NCBI GenBank assembly: GCA_025356295.1
Contig: JANXUJ010000106.1
Coordinates: 1 to 53,399 of the forward strand
From: Cyanobacteriota bacterium
GTDB lineage: Bacteria > Cyanobacteriota > Cyanobacteriia > Pseudanabaenales > Pseudanabaenaceae
Length of the DNA: 53,399 bases
Direction of reading: 5' to 3'
A model generated the notes under the pieces. It searched no databases. It saw nothing but the letters and a program-made list of their open reading frames with translations, and had not been told where the DNA came from. Made by a program: the position numbers and the translations under genes. Shown here in pieces: positions 24,236-34,061 of the stretch; the first letter of the stretch is position 1, and the number at the start of each line of letters is the position of its first letter.

Positions 24236-26872
24236 ATGATTCAAACTAACGATACTTTAATCCCACCATCTGTAACTACTAATGGAAATGCTAATAATAA
24301 TTCTCGTGACCCGATGGCGCAGATTCTCTCTGCCTATGACTTAGAGAGTCAGGGGGATATAAATGCGGCTAGAGAAGTCTATCAGAAAGTTATTGAAGAC
24401 GATATTGATGGAACTTATGCCGCGATCGCGATCGCGGCGATTGCAGCTATGGGCGGAACCTCAACATTAAAAGCCGATCAAGAGTCAGCGATCGCGCCCC
24501 CAGTTGCGCCACCAGATTCATTATCGAAAAAATCCACTTCGCAATCTTCTCCTCTAGGTTGGTTTTATGACTTTCCAGTTGGACGCAAGCAGTTTCTTGC
24601 CTTGCTCACTTCTGAGATATTGTCTTTGTCATTAGTTGGCTTTGGCGCATTCTTGATTGGACGATCTTTGCAAGATCAGTTGTTTAAGCAAGCGCAGTCA
24701 GAGGTGTCAGTTATGGACATCAACTACAACGTCAAAATTAACCAGATGGGATTTGGCTTTCGGGGTCAGTCTGACAACGCGGCGGTAATTAGTGCCGCAA
24801 CCACATACGCTAGTAAGCAGCCGATCGCACCACCACTCAAAGAACAAGTCAAGAAGATATTAGAAAATGAAGTCAAGGCGCGGAAGATCGAATATGCAAC
24901 CCTAGTCGGGGCTGATGGTAAAGTGATCGTTAGTGCCAATAGCGATCGCACTGGTCAGGAATTTGATCCCAATAATTTAGTTAGCGATATTCTCAAAGAT
25001 GCTAATCAAATCAAAGCGACCGCGATCGTGAGTGCTGATGATCTCCAAAAAGAATCTCCACCTCTGCCCGATGGCTTTACAGCAACTGATTCTCTGATTC
25101 GTTATACAGCTACTGCGGTCAAAGACCCAACCACGCTAAAAACTGTTGCTGTGCTGATTTCAGGTGACATTGTTAATAAAAAAGCACCAATTGTCGAAAA
25201 TACTGTAAAAGCTCTAGCTGCCACTTCTCAAGTTGGTAAAAAAGGTTTAGGTGGCTATAGCGCGGTGTATTATCGCAAACCTTCGGGTGAATTTATGATC
25301 GCCACTTCAGCCGAGCAGCCAAATGCGGAGACTAGCAATACTAATGTGACGATTTCAGGTACGGCGGCGGATGATTTGCTCAGTCGGGCTGTGGCTGCCG
25401 AAAATGGACAGACTGTAACTGGGCGAATCTTGATCGGGAATACTTATTACACAATGGCAGCAAGAGCAGTTCCCAATCGGATTGTCGAAACCGATAAGGG
25501 CGGTGTCCCCAAATATGGCAATGCACCCGTTGGTATTTTAGTTCGCGGCACACCTGAAACTGAAATGAATGAATTGTTGAAAACTACTTGGATTGCTTTG
25601 AGTATTTCGGCAATAATCGTAATTCTTTTGGATATCTTGTTAGCGCGATTTTTAAATACAGTGGTTGCAAGACCTGTGCAAGCGCTCACGCCGATCGCGA
25701 AGAGATTTGCTTTAGGCGATCGCAAAGTGCGTGCTTCAGTCTTTGCCAACGATGAAATTGGTGAATTGACGCGATCGTTTAATATTATGGCGGATAGCAT
25801 TGAGATGTCGGAGCAGACACTAGCCCAACAAGCATTAGACAAAGAGCAAGAGGCAGAATCTCAGCGTAAAGAGAAAGAATTGTTACAAAGAGAAGTTATC
25901 AACTTGCTCTTAGAAATAGAAGGAGCGCAAAAAGGGGACTTGACTGCCGAAGCGAAAGTAACCGACGGTCTGGCTGGCTCGATCGCGGATGCTTTTAACG
26001 CCACACTTCGTAAGTTGCGGAACTTGGTCGAAGAAGTCAAAGCGACCGCCATCCAAGCAGATTTTTTGGCAAAGGAAAGCGAAACCTCGGTGCAAAAATT
26101 TTCTGCGGCATCTCTAGCTCAGTCTGATGGTATTGCTCAGGCTCTGATGGCTGTAGAAGAAAATGCACAATCGATCGAGCAAGTTTCTCAGTCAGCTCAG
26201 GATGCGGCAACTGTGGCAAGACGAGCGGCGATCGCCGCTCGTGAAGGTGATCTAAAAATGGATCGCACTGTGAATAGTATCAAAGCAATTCGCTCGACCG
26301 TTGCCGCGACATCAAAAAAAATGAAGCAACTAGCGGAATCATCGCAAGAGGTCTCGCAGATTGTGGCGATTATTTCTAATATTTCGGAAAAAACTAACTT
26401 GCTTGCTTTCAACGCTTCAATTGAAGCGGCGAGAGCAGGTGAGAATGGACAAGGCTTTCGGGTGGTTGCTGATGAGGTACGCCGCTTGGCTGACCGAGTT
26501 ACCGAGGCAACTAGAGAGATTCAATCATTGGTAACAAATATTCAGCAAGAGACAACCGAAGTCTTAAAAGCGATGGAAGTTGGTACATCTGAAGTTGTCG
26601 CTGGCACGCAGTCGGTGGAAGAGACTAAAGATACGCTCAAAGATTTAGCAGAACTAAGTCAGACCATCGACAACTATTTACAGACGATTTCTATTAGTAC
26701 AATTACGCAAGCGGAAGTATCGCAAAAGGTGAACAGCATTATGGAAAATGCTAATGCGATCGCCAAATCCACAGCAACCGATACGCAGACAGTTGTCTCC
26801 TCACTACAAACACTGGTGGGTGTAGTCGATGAGTTACAGACATCGGTAAGTCAGTTCCGTCTAGAAAAATAA
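24236..26872 (+). CDS. Methyl-accepting chemotaxis protein (PilJ/HmpD-like) with N-terminal TPR-like segment
   Basis: 878 residues. A single TPR-like pair lies at about 28-70 (ILSAYDLESQGDINAAREVYQKVIED), a transmembrane helix at about 120-140, and an extracytoplasmic sensor (about 145-450). A second helix (about 451-472) is followed by HAMP (VVARPVQALTPIAKRFALGD) and a second HAMP-like block near 555-600. The MCP domain follows, with tip NLLAFNASIEAARAGENGQGFRVVADEVRRLADR. It has the same overall plan as the MCP at 15118, so the operon contains two receptors of common origin. Expected partners are the CheW and CheA proteins encoded on either side. Confidence 0.94.
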   Translation: MIQTNDTLIPPSVTTNGNANNNSRDPMAQILSAYDLESQGDINAAREVYQKVIEDDIDGTYAAIAIAAIAAMGGTSTLKADQESAIAPPVAPPDSLSKKSTSQSSPLGWFYDFPVGRKQFLALLTSEILSLSLVGFGAFLIGRSLQDQLFKQAQSEVSVMDINYNVKINQMGFGFRGQSDNAAVISAATTYASKQPIAPPLKEQVKKILENEVKARKIEYATLVGADGKVIVSANSDRTGQEFDPNNLVSDILKDANQIKATAIVSADDLQKESPPLPDGFTATDSLIRYTATAVKDPTTLKTVAVLISGDIVNKKAPIVENTVKALAATSQVGKKGLGGYSAVYYRKPSGEFMIATSAEQPNAETSNTNVTISGTAADDLLSRAVAAENGQTVTGRILIGNTYYTMAARAVPNRIVETDKGGVPKYGNAPVGILVRGTPETEMNELLKTTWIALSISAIIVILLDILLARFLNTVVARPVQALTPIAKRFALGDRKVRASVFANDEIGELTRSFNIMADSIEMSEQTLAQQALDKEQEAESQRKEKELLQREVINLLLEIEGAQKGDLTAEAKVTDGLAGSIADAFNATLRKLRNLVEEVKATAIQADFLAKESETSVQKFSAASLAQSDGIAQALMAVEENAQSIEQVSQSAQDAATVARRAAIAAREGDLKMDRTVNSIKAIRSTVAATSKKMKQLAESSQEVSQIVAIISNISEKTNLLAFNASIEAARAGENGQGFRVVADEVRRLADRVTEATREIQSLVTNIQQETTEVLKAMEVGTSEVVAGTQSVEETKDTLKDLAELSQTIDNYLQTISISTITQAEVSQKVNSIMENANAIAKSTATDTQTVVSSLQTLVGVVDELQTSVSQFRLEK

Positions 26873-26915
26873 TTAAATAATTTAAAAGTGACCATAATCA
26901 CTAGGAGTAATGCTA

Positions 26916-29684
26916 ATGAAAACTTTAAATGCAGAAGTTCTGCATGAGATTGCTATTGAAACCCGTCAATGTTTTCTCAGTGAGGATGCACCTAACTATT
27001 TGATCAATCTTCAAAAAGGATTGGCTCAGATTCAGTTAGATCAGCCTAATTATATTTTTTTGATGCACGCCGCGCATTCTCTCAAAGGTGGTTCAGCGAT
27101 CGCTGAGCTAATGAGCTTGAGTAAACTTGCCCACAAGTTAGAAGATATGTTGGAGATTTTACAACATAATAAATTTGGCGATGAATTTTGCGATCGCGCT
27201 ACGATCTTTGAGTTGTTAAGTCATAGCATTGATGAAGTTGCATCAGTAATCTCTCAGGCGGTGAGTTTGCCGACTAACTCATTGATGGACATTGAAATTG
27301 ATCTAGAGCTTTTACAAAAATTAGACTCAATATTAGAAAATGTCAAAGTTCAAGAAAGTAATCTAAATATTATTATTCCTTTAAATAATATTCCATTAAA
27401 TAGCACCCAATTAAATATTAGTCCAATAAATATCAATCCAATCGTTATATCTTCTTTAGAAAGAGACTTGGAAGACTGTATTAAACAAGTAGAGATTAAA
27501 TTATTAGCAAATTCTGTGACTTTGCCAGAAGCTAGAATTAGAGAAGAACTGCAATATTTTTGTGAAGAGTGCTTTTTGTTAGGCGAGACGCTAAGTCTGG
27601 GCTGGTTGGTTAATACTGTCGAACCTTTTGAGGCTTATCTCCAACAAAAGCCAGCGATCGCAATGCTTTTATCAGAAACTCAACTTTTGATCAATAGTGT
27701 GCGATCGCAAAGATCGCAATATCTGCATCCTCAATCAAAAGCGATCTTAGAAATTCAAGCGATCGCTCCTCTAGCTGTTGATCAAATACCTGACTTAATT
27801 ACTGAGGTAATTCCTGAAGCGATTTCCTATTTGCGAATTCCGTCTTCACAAATCGAAAATATGACCAATACGGTCGCCGAAATGATCTTGCGACATGAAC
27901 GTCTGCTCAGACAACAACAACAATTAGGAAAAACTAATAAAAATCTTCAGTCCCTTGTATTGCAAATGGTTCCACTACAGGATCAAGTGCAGAAAATTTA
28001 TGACGAACTAGCAAATAATCAAATAAATAATCAAATAAAGAAACAAGCTACTATCGATAGCGATTTCGATCAATTAGAACTCGATCAGTATTCTTCTTCG
28101 CATAGCACCCTTCAAAATCTGCAAGAAGTTCTGTTACGAGTCAAAGAAAATCGTGCTGATATTGATCTTAGTCATCGAGAGTTAGGGGAAGAAATTGAAT
28201 ATCTAAGACAAGACCTTGATCGCATCTATACCCAGCTAACCCAATCCCGTCTTGTTCCTTTTAAAAATCTGGCTAATCGATTTTTGCCTCAACTTAAGCG
28301 GCTCTGTCAACGCTATAACAAACAAGTTGAGCTAGTAATCTTAGGAGAAGATGTTCCGATTGATCAAGTCATCTTAGAACAATTACAAACACCACTCAAT
28401 CATCTACTTATAAATGCCTTTGATCATGGTATTGAAAGCCCTGAAACTAGATCAAAAATTGGTAAACCTGAGACTGCCATCATTACAATCAGTGCTGTTG
28501 TTTTTGGCAATCAAGTCATAATTTCGCTCAAGGATGATGGTGATGGTATTAACCTTAACGAGGTATATGCTAGAGCGATTGAAAAGAATATTTGCTCAGT
28601 CAATATATCACTAAGTGATATTCCCCGTCAGGAGATTCTTGATTTTATTTTCCAGTCGAATTTCTCTACTCGTAATGCTGTTAGTGAGATGTCTGGACGC
28701 GGTATGGGAATGGACATTGTGCGATCGCAAATCAACCGTTTGCGTGGCAATATCCAAGTTGAGACATGGCAAGGGCAGGGAACAACTTTTACAATCAAGT
28801 TACCACTGGGCTTGAGCTTGGTCACATTGCTAACCTGTGCGATCGGCGAGAATGCGATCGCGATCCTTGCTAATGACATACTAGACATTTTTCCTTATGC
28901 TGAAGCTCAATTTTTAAATCAAACTCCTAATCAAAATAAATCTCCAGAAATCTCTTGGCGTAGACAAATTATCCCGCTATTACATCTTAAGCAAGCGTTA
29001 CCCTATAGCGATCGATCTAATGAACAAATCAACACCAAAGTTTGCTTAGTTCTAAATCGCAGTAATTTACCGATCGCTGTTGCCGTAGATATGATTATTG
29101 AAGAACGCCAGTTAATTCTTAAACCCTTTGATCGCAGTGTGGCTATTCCCAGATACTTAATGGGTTGCACGATTTTAGGTACAGGGCAAGTTATACCTGT
29201 TTTAGTTCCTGATAACTTGCATCTTCTTTTACAAAAAAATATCGCAAAAACAAAAAAAATTAGCAAAAAGCCTGATCAAACAACTAATCCTACAATCAGT
29301 CAAAAATCAGTTAAAACAATTCTCATTGCCGAAGACTCGATCGCTACTCGCAACATGTTAGAACGTTTGCTCAAGCAATTAGATTTTGAAGTGATCGCCT
29401 GTCGTGATGGACAAGAAGCGATCGATGTACTAACGCGGCTGCAAGGTAAAATCTCGATGGTGATTTCTGATGTAGAAATGCCGCGAGTAAATGGATTTGA
29501 CTTGCTCCAAACTATCCGCACTCATGACTCATGGTACGCTCTGCCTGTGGTCATGCTTACCTCTCGCACAGGCGATCGCCATCGCCAAAAAGCCACTAGC
29601 CTCGGCGCAAATGGATATCTCAGTAAACCAATTGTGGTTGGAGAATTAATTCACTCTCTAGAAGAATTACTCCCTTCCCAATGA
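26916..29684 (+). CDS. Hybrid CheA histidine kinase (PilL/HmpE-like)
   Basis: 922 residues from ATG 26916, chosen because AGGAG lies 8 bases upstream; an ATG at 26910 would leave only two. The N-terminal HPt domain has the phospho-acceptor His in MHAAHSLKGGSA (H54 in this numbering). A middle region may hold a second, degenerate HPt without a clear His. Then follow a dimerisation helix pair, the CheA ATPase (NHLLINAFDHG, DDGDGI and GRGMGMDIV), a CheW-like domain (about 640-780), and a C-terminal receiver with D852 in MVISDVEMPRVNGF. It is the kinase of the cluster; regulators in cis and the two separate receiver proteins are the likely phosphate acceptors. Confidence 0.94.
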   Translation: MKTLNAEVLHEIAIETRQCFLSEDAPNYLINLQKGLAQIQLDQPNYIFLMHAAHSLKGGSAIAELMSLSKLAHKLEDMLEILQHNKFGDEFCDRATIFELLSHSIDEVASVISQAVSLPTNSLMDIEIDLELLQKLDSILENVKVQESNLNIIIPLNNIPLNSTQLNISPININPIVISSLERDLEDCIKQVEIKLLANSVTLPEARIREELQYFCEECFLLGETLSLGWLVNTVEPFEAYLQQKPAIAMLLSETQLLINSVRSQRSQYLHPQSKAILEIQAIAPLAVDQIPDLITEVIPEAISYLRIPSSQIENMTNTVAEMILRHERLLRQQQQLGKTNKNLQSLVLQMVPLQDQVQKIYDELANNQINNQIKKQATIDSDFDQLELDQYSSSHSTLQNLQEVLLRVKENRADIDLSHRELGEEIEYLRQDLDRIYTQLTQSRLVPFKNLANRFLPQLKRLCQRYNKQVELVILGEDVPIDQVILEQLQTPLNHLLINAFDHGIESPETRSKIGKPETAIITISAVVFGNQVIISLKDDGDGINLNEVYARAIEKNICSVNISLSDIPRQEILDFIFQSNFSTRNAVSEMSGRGMGMDIVRSQINRLRGNIQVETWQGQGTTFTIKLPLGLSLVTLLTCAIGENAIAILANDILDIFPYAEAQFLNQTPNQNKSPEISWRRQIIPLLHLKQALPYSDRSNEQINTKVCLVLNRSNLPIAVAVDMIIEERQLILKPFDRSVAIPRYLMGCTILGTGQVIPVLVPDNLHLLLQKNIAKTKKISKKPDQTTNPTISQKSVKTILIAEDSIATRNMLERLLKQLDFEVIACRDGQEAIDVLTRLQGKISMVISDVEMPRVNGFDLLQTIRTHDSWYALPVVMLTSRTGDRHRQKATSLGANGYLSKPIVVGELIHSLEELLPSQ

Positions 29685-29795
29685 ATGATTAGTGATGTAC
29701 TGCAAAGTTTCTGATGCAGGAATAGTAGCTCTTCCTTCCAGTCGTTTTTTCTGTATATTCAACAAACTCTGCATGAACAATTCCTTAGTTTTTAA

Positions 29796-30695
29796 TCAAA
29801 TTGTCCCTTTAAATAATCCTTGCGGTTTGAATAATAAAACTAAGATCATAATTACTAAACCCACGCCTAGTTTATATTCTGTGCCGATGCAGTATTTTTG
29901 TAACTCGCCTAGCGCCGCAGGACAAGTCGTGGCGACTTCTTGAGAAATACCGACAATCAACGCTCCCGCGATCGCACCATAAGGATTACCGATACCACCG
30001 AGGATCACGGCAGCAAACATTGGTAAGATCAAAAACCAGCCCATATTTGGACGCAAATTAGTAATTAAGCCATACATACTGCCCCCAAAAGCAGTCATCC
30101 CGCCCGCGATTACCCATGTCCAGATGATCACCGCATTGACATTAATCCCCGCCACCTTAGCCAGTTCAGGATTGTCCGCCACGGCTCGCATCGCTTTACC
30201 GATTTTAGTATTTTGCAATAGATAGTAGAGTCCGGCAATTACGGCGATCGCTGCCACGATTACCACCATTTTGTTGCGAGTAAGCGCTAATCCCAATATC
30301 TCGATCGCAGGATAAGTCGGCAAATTATACTTCAGAGGTTTTGCGCCCCAGACTAAGACGATCGCATTACGGATAACCAATGCTAAGCCAATCGAGACAA
30401 TCATCATTGTTGTGGATGTGGCTTTTTTGGCTCGCAATGGTTGCCAGAGTATCTTTTCGCAAATTAATACTAAGGCGATCGAGATAGCACTACCAAAGGC
30501 GATCGACAACCAAATATCGAGCTTGAGCGTAGTATTTGCCAGAAATGATAGATAAGCCCCTAAGGTGAGAATATCGCCATGGGCAAAGTTGGCAAGGCGC
30601 AAGATGCCATAGGTAAGCGTCAAACCGACTGCGGCAAGGGCGATGATACTCCCGACAGCGATACCATCAATAGTTGATTGCAGAACTTCCAGCAT
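29796..30695 (-). CDS. Branched-chain/neutral amino acid ABC transporter permease (LivH type)
   Basis: 299 residues with about eight hydrophobic segments. IDGIAVGSIIALAAVGLTLTYGILRLANFAHGD at the N-terminus and AVILGGIGNPYGAIAGALIVGISQEV near the C-terminus are typical of LivH, and in cyanobacteria of NatD-type permeases of the N-I neutral amino acid system. UrtB, the urea permease, is a less likely alternative. The other transporter genes are not adjacent, as is common for the scattered nat genes. ATG start at 30695, divergent from yidD with 73 bp between them; convergent with the cheA gene. Confidence 0.9.
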   Translation of the reverse strand: MLEVLQSTIDGIAVGSIIALAAVGLTLTYGILRLANFAHGDILTLGAYLSFLANTTLKLDIWLSIAFGSAISIALVLICEKILWQPLRAKKATSTTMMIVSIGLALVIRNAIVLVWGAKPLKYNLPTYPAIEILGLALTRNKMVVIVAAIAVIAGLYYLLQNTKIGKAMRAVADNPELAKVAGINVNAVIIWTWVIAGGMTAFGGSMYGLITNLRPNMGWFLILPMFAAVILGGIGNPYGAIAGALIVGISQEVATTCPAALGELQKYCIGTEYKLGVGLVIMILVLLFKPQGLFKGTI

Positions 30696-30768
30696 TAAAA
30701 AAATTAATAGAACTTTATCGATATTTATCGTACCGTTAAATTGAAATCAATGGGAATAAAAGCGACAA

Positions 30769-31356
30769 ATGCAAAAAAGAATCCCTATCAATCTCAGACA
30801 TACTCTCAATCATGCGTCTCGCAACCTAGCCGTGATCGCCATTAGTGGCTATCAAAAATTCCTTTCACCACACAAGGGCTTCTCTTGCGCCCATCGCGTA
30901 TTGTATGGCTGCGACTCTTGTTCACAATATTTTAAACGCGTGATTGCGGAAGAGGGAATCATGACGGCGATCGCTAATGCAAAAGGGCGATTTAAAGAAT
31001 GTCGTGATGCCAATGAAATTTTAAAGAGGCGCAAAGAGAAATGTCGCGCAAATCGTAAATATTATGCGAGTCGCGCGATCGCCAAAATTGAATTGGGTGA
31101 ATCGGGTGACCTTGAACTTCCTGAAGATGTTGATACTCCTGAAGAATTGGAGAACCCTGACCAGAAAACTCTCGGTGGTGCGCCGTGGGGACGTAAAGCG
31201 CGATCGCAAGCTGCTAATGGAACTACTGATAGCTGTACTGATCTTGCTTGCGACAGTGCTGACTGTTTATCAGGAGCTGACTGTCTATCAGGAATGGATT
31301 GTAGTGGGTTAGACTTGGGAGGGCTGGATTGTTCTGGCTGTGGTAGTTGTGGATAA
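30769..31356 (+). CDS. yidD: YidD-family membrane insertion factor with Cys-rich tail
   Basis: 195 residues. The N-terminal about 85 residues are the YidD/DUF37 domain: ISGYQKFLSPHKGFSCAHRVLYGCDSCSQYFKRVIAEEG matches the family, including the paired cysteines. YidD assists YidC-dependent membrane insertion in E. coli and is peripheral. The protein is twice the usual length: a basic segment, an acidic linker, then a tail with repeated D-C-(L)SG units (DCLSGADCLSGMDCSGLD) and a final CSGCGSCG. The tail DNA contains an 18-bp imperfect tandem repeat. The tail could bind metal or be a disordered extension. The stop is 12 bp before the sdhA ATG. Confidence 0.85.
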   Translation: MQKRIPINLRHTLNHASRNLAVIAISGYQKFLSPHKGFSCAHRVLYGCDSCSQYFKRVIAEEGIMTAIANAKGRFKECRDANEILKRRKEKCRANRKYYASRAIAKIELGESGDLELPEDVDTPEELENPDQKTLGGAPWGRKARSQAANGTTDSCTDLACDSADCLSGADCLSGMDCSGLDLGGLDCSGCGSCG

Positions 31357-31368
31357 TTGAGTGATTCT

Positions 31369-33120
31369 ATGATCGAACATGACGTATTGATTATCGGTGG
31401 TGGACTGACTGGCTCCAGAGCCGCCCTAGCGATCGCCCAAAACTATCCCGATCAAAGTGTGGGCTTAATCTCGAAAGTACATCCGATCCGATCGCATTCA
31501 GTCGCGGCTCAAGGTGGTATCGCCGCTTCGTTGAGAAACGTTGGTGACGATGATTGGTTGACCCATGCTTTTGATACTGTCAAAGGCTCAGATTATCTTG
31601 CCGATCAGAATGCTGTCCAAGTTTTGACTCAATCCGCTCCTGAAGTAATTATTGACTTAGAACATTTAGGAGTTCTATTTTCGCGTTCTGAAGATGGACG
31701 AATCGCTCAACGCGCTTTTGGGGGACATACAAATAGTCGCGCTTGTTACGCTGCTGATAAAACGGGACATGCAATTCTGCACGAATTAGTCATGAATGTG
31801 CGGCGGTTAGGTTGCAAGATCTATCATGAATGGTATGTGCTGGATTTGATTTATGAAGACGGTGCAAATGGGAAAGAAGTAAAGGGAGTTGTGGCTTATA
31901 GTTTGGAAACCTCAGAGATAGAAGTGTTTTGTGCCAAGTCGGTATTGTGTGCCACAGGTGGTTATGGCAGGGTATTTAATACGACTTCTAATGATCTGGC
32001 TTCAACAGGCGATGGTTTGTGTTTGACCGCAAATATTGGCTTGCCGTTACAAGATATGGAATTTGTGCAGTTCCATCCTACAGGTTTATATCCTGCTGGC
32101 GTGTTGATCTCCGAGGCAGTGCGTGGCGAGGGAGCCTATTTGTTAAATGACTTAGGCGATCGCTTCATGGCAAACTATCCGATCAGCAAAAATCGCATGG
32201 AACTCTCGCCGCGCGATATCACTTCGCGTAATATTGCCCACGAAATCATGGCAGGACGGGGCATCAATGGCGGAAATTATGTGTATTTAGATGTGCGACA
32301 TTTGGGAAGAGAAAAGATACTCAGTCGGATTCCTTTTGCGCGGGAAGAGGGTTTGCGCCTTGCAGGTGTGGACTGCATTGATCAGCCTCTGCCTGTGCGA
32401 CCGACCGCGCATTACTCCATGGGCGGGATTCCCACAAATATTGATTGTCAAGTTATTGGCTCTGATAGTCAGGCGATCGCTAGATTTTTCGCCGCAGGTG
32501 AATGCGCTTGTCTGTCGGTACATGGCGCAAACCGTCTGGGCGCAAACTCATTATTAGAATGTGTGGTATTTGGCAAACGTGCGGGTGAAAAAATCGGCGC
32601 ATATGTAAGCGATCGCCCTATGCCAAAAATCAACCCTGATCATTATCTTGCCGCAGCAAAAGCTAAACTCAAAGCCTTACTATCGAAGCAAGGTAATTCG
32701 CGCATTGCCGATATTCGGCAACAACTCCAAGACACGATGACCGAGCATTGTGGTATTTTTCGTGATGATCAACGCTTAAAAGATGGCTTGGCAAAATTGC
32801 AAACTATTCGCGATCGCTACGACCATGATCTGCTGATTGACGATCGCAGTGACTTATTCAACATGGAACTAATGCAAGCGATCGAATTAGGTAATTTATT
32901 TACAGTCGGCGAGATCATCATGACCAGTGCTTTATCGCGTCAAGAAAGTCGTGGCGCGCACTCTCGCGAAGACTATCCTCAACGCGATGATCTTAATTGT
33001 CTCAAACACACACTGGGCTATCTGGAAAGTGGTAAGGTAAGAACAAGCGATCGCCCCGTTGATATGAGTTTACAATCGATAGATCGCGATCGCTTCACCC
33101 CTCAAGAACGCAAATATTAA
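31369..33120 (+). CDS. sdhA: Succinate dehydrogenase/fumarate reductase flavoprotein subunit
   Basis: 583 residues from ATG 31369; an in-frame TTG at 31357 is less likely. Oxidises succinate to fumarate and passes electrons to the iron-sulfur subunit at the thylakoid or cytoplasmic membrane. FAD-binding motif [14 protein letters not shown] at the N-terminus, the flavin-linking His region [14 protein letters not shown], the active-site block [20 protein letters not shown], and [18 protein letters not shown] near residues 380-400. No sdhB is adjacent, as usual in cyanobacteria. It lies 12 bp behind yidD and 4 bp before the pentapeptide gene, so the three probably form an operon. Confidence 0.94.
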   Translation: MIEHDVLIIGGGLTGSRAALAIAQNYPDQSVGLISKVHPIRSHSVAAQGGIAASLRNVGDDDWLTHAFDTVKGSDYLADQNAVQVLTQSAPEVIIDLEHLGVLFSRSEDGRIAQRAFGGHTNSRACYAADKTGHAILHELVMNVRRLGCKIYHEWYVLDLIYEDGANGKEVKGVVAYSLETSEIEVFCAKSVLCATGGYGRVFNTTSNDLASTGDGLCLTANIGLPLQDMEFVQFHPTGLYPAGVLISEAVRGEGAYLLNDLGDRFMANYPISKNRMELSPRDITSRNIAHEIMAGRGINGGNYVYLDVRHLGREKILSRIPFAREEGLRLAGVDCIDQPLPVRPTAHYSMGGIPTNIDCQVIGSDSQAIARFFAAGECACLSVHGANRLGANSLLECVVFGKRAGEKIGAYVSDRPMPKINPDHYLAAAKAKLKALLSKQGNSRIADIRQQLQDTMTEHCGIFRDDQRLKDGLAKLQTIRDRYDHDLLIDDRSDLFNMELMQAIELGNLFTVGEIIMTSALSRQESRGAHSREDYPQRDDLNCLKHTLGYLESGKVRTSDRPVDMSLQSIDRDRFTPQERKY

Positions 33121-33124
33121 TCCA

Positions 33125-33985
33125 ATGGCTAGCGAAGAATTTATAAAACTCCTTCATCAAGGTGTCAATAGCTGGAACGCATGGAGAGAAAATCATCCTG
33201 ATATTCGTGGGGTTGATCTTAGTGAAATTCATTTAGAGGGAATGAATCTGACGGGTATCGATCTGAGTATGGTCAATTTGCGAGGTGCGAGATTTCATGA
33301 AGTAAATCTTGTATCTGCTAACCTGCGGGGCGCGGATTTGAGCATGGCAAATCTCAGAGGCATAAATCTTAGTGGCGCAAATCTCAGTTCATCTCATCTG
33401 AGTATGATCTGTCTGAGTGAAGCCAATCTCAGCAGAACTAATCTAAGTGGAGCCGACTTACGCGGTTCTAATCTCCGTCTGGCTAATCTTGATCACGCTG
33501 ATCTATCGACAACCAAGCTGAATATGTCGAGCTTAAATGGAGCTAGTATGATCGGCGCGATTTTAATTGGCGCAAATTTGAGCCGTGCTGAATTAAAAGA
33601 AGCAAACTTAGCGGGAACTGATTTTAGTCGCGCTAACCTGAGCGAAGCAGATTTGTCTCACAGCAATCTTAATGTTGCGGCGTTGGTTGGTGCAGATTTG
33701 ATCGGTGCGACTCTAGTCGATAGTGACCTCAGTGAGTCCAACCTATGTCGAGCAAATTTGATCGGCGCAAATCTCTATCGAGCTAATCTTTCTGGTTGCG
33801 ACCTTATGGGGGCAGATTTTCGGGGTGCAAATTGCAGTGAGGCTTATTTTATTGGGGCAGATTTGAGCCGTGCCGATCTCAATCGGGCTGAGTTTACGAG
33901 TGCCAATCTCAGTAAAACTAATTTTAGTGGTGCAAATACCGAAACCACTGACTTTCAGGATGCAATTTTGCCTAACGTTTGGTAA
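33125..33985 (+). CDS. Pentapeptide-repeat protein
   Basis: 286 residues. After a 30-residue N-terminal helix, nearly the whole protein is tandem A(D/N)LXX repeats (for example GADLSMANLRGINLSGANLS), about 48-50 units, enough for a right-handed quadrilateral beta-helix about a dozen turns long. No other domain, signal peptide or membrane segment is seen. Such proteins are very common in cyanobacteria and their functions are mostly unknown; some members elsewhere mimic DNA. It starts four bases after the sdhA stop, so it is co-transcribed. The plus-strand repeats create spurious open frames on both strands. Confidence 0.93.
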   Translation: MASEEFIKLLHQGVNSWNAWRENHPDIRGVDLSEIHLEGMNLTGIDLSMVNLRGARFHEVNLVSANLRGADLSMANLRGINLSGANLSSSHLSMICLSEANLSRTNLSGADLRGSNLRLANLDHADLSTTKLNMSSLNGASMIGAILIGANLSRAELKEANLAGTDFSRANLSEADLSHSNLNVAALVGADLIGATLVDSDLSESNLCRANLIGANLYRANLSGCDLMGADFRGANCSEAYFIGADLSRADLNRAEFTSANLSKTNFSGANTETTDFQDAILPNVW

Positions 33986-33992
33986 CACAAAT

Positions 33993-34050
33993 CAAAAACC
34001 CAGAAAGTGTGTGGCGGCGCAGAGCGCCGCTTCACACTTTCTGGGTTTTG
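33993..34050. terminator. Bidirectional palindromic terminator
   Basis: Arms CAAAAACCCAGAAAGTGTG and near complement around GGCGGCGC-AGA-GCGCCGC. It lies between the convergent pentapeptide gene and M23 peptidase gene and has A and T runs on its sides. It is a close relative of the palindrome at 2136-2190. Confidence 0.8.
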
Positions 34051-34061
34051 AAGAGCGACAG

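Noticed and set aside
29692..29943. 83-codon frame between cheA and livH
   Set aside because: More than half of it is antisense to the livH C-terminus and it has no family resemblance.
31357..31368. TTG start for sdhA
   Set aside because: An ATG four codons later begins right before the FAD-binding motif and is the more usual start.
33743..33988. 81-codon frame antisense to the pentapeptide gene
   Set aside because: Repeat structure of the real gene creates open frames on the other strand.
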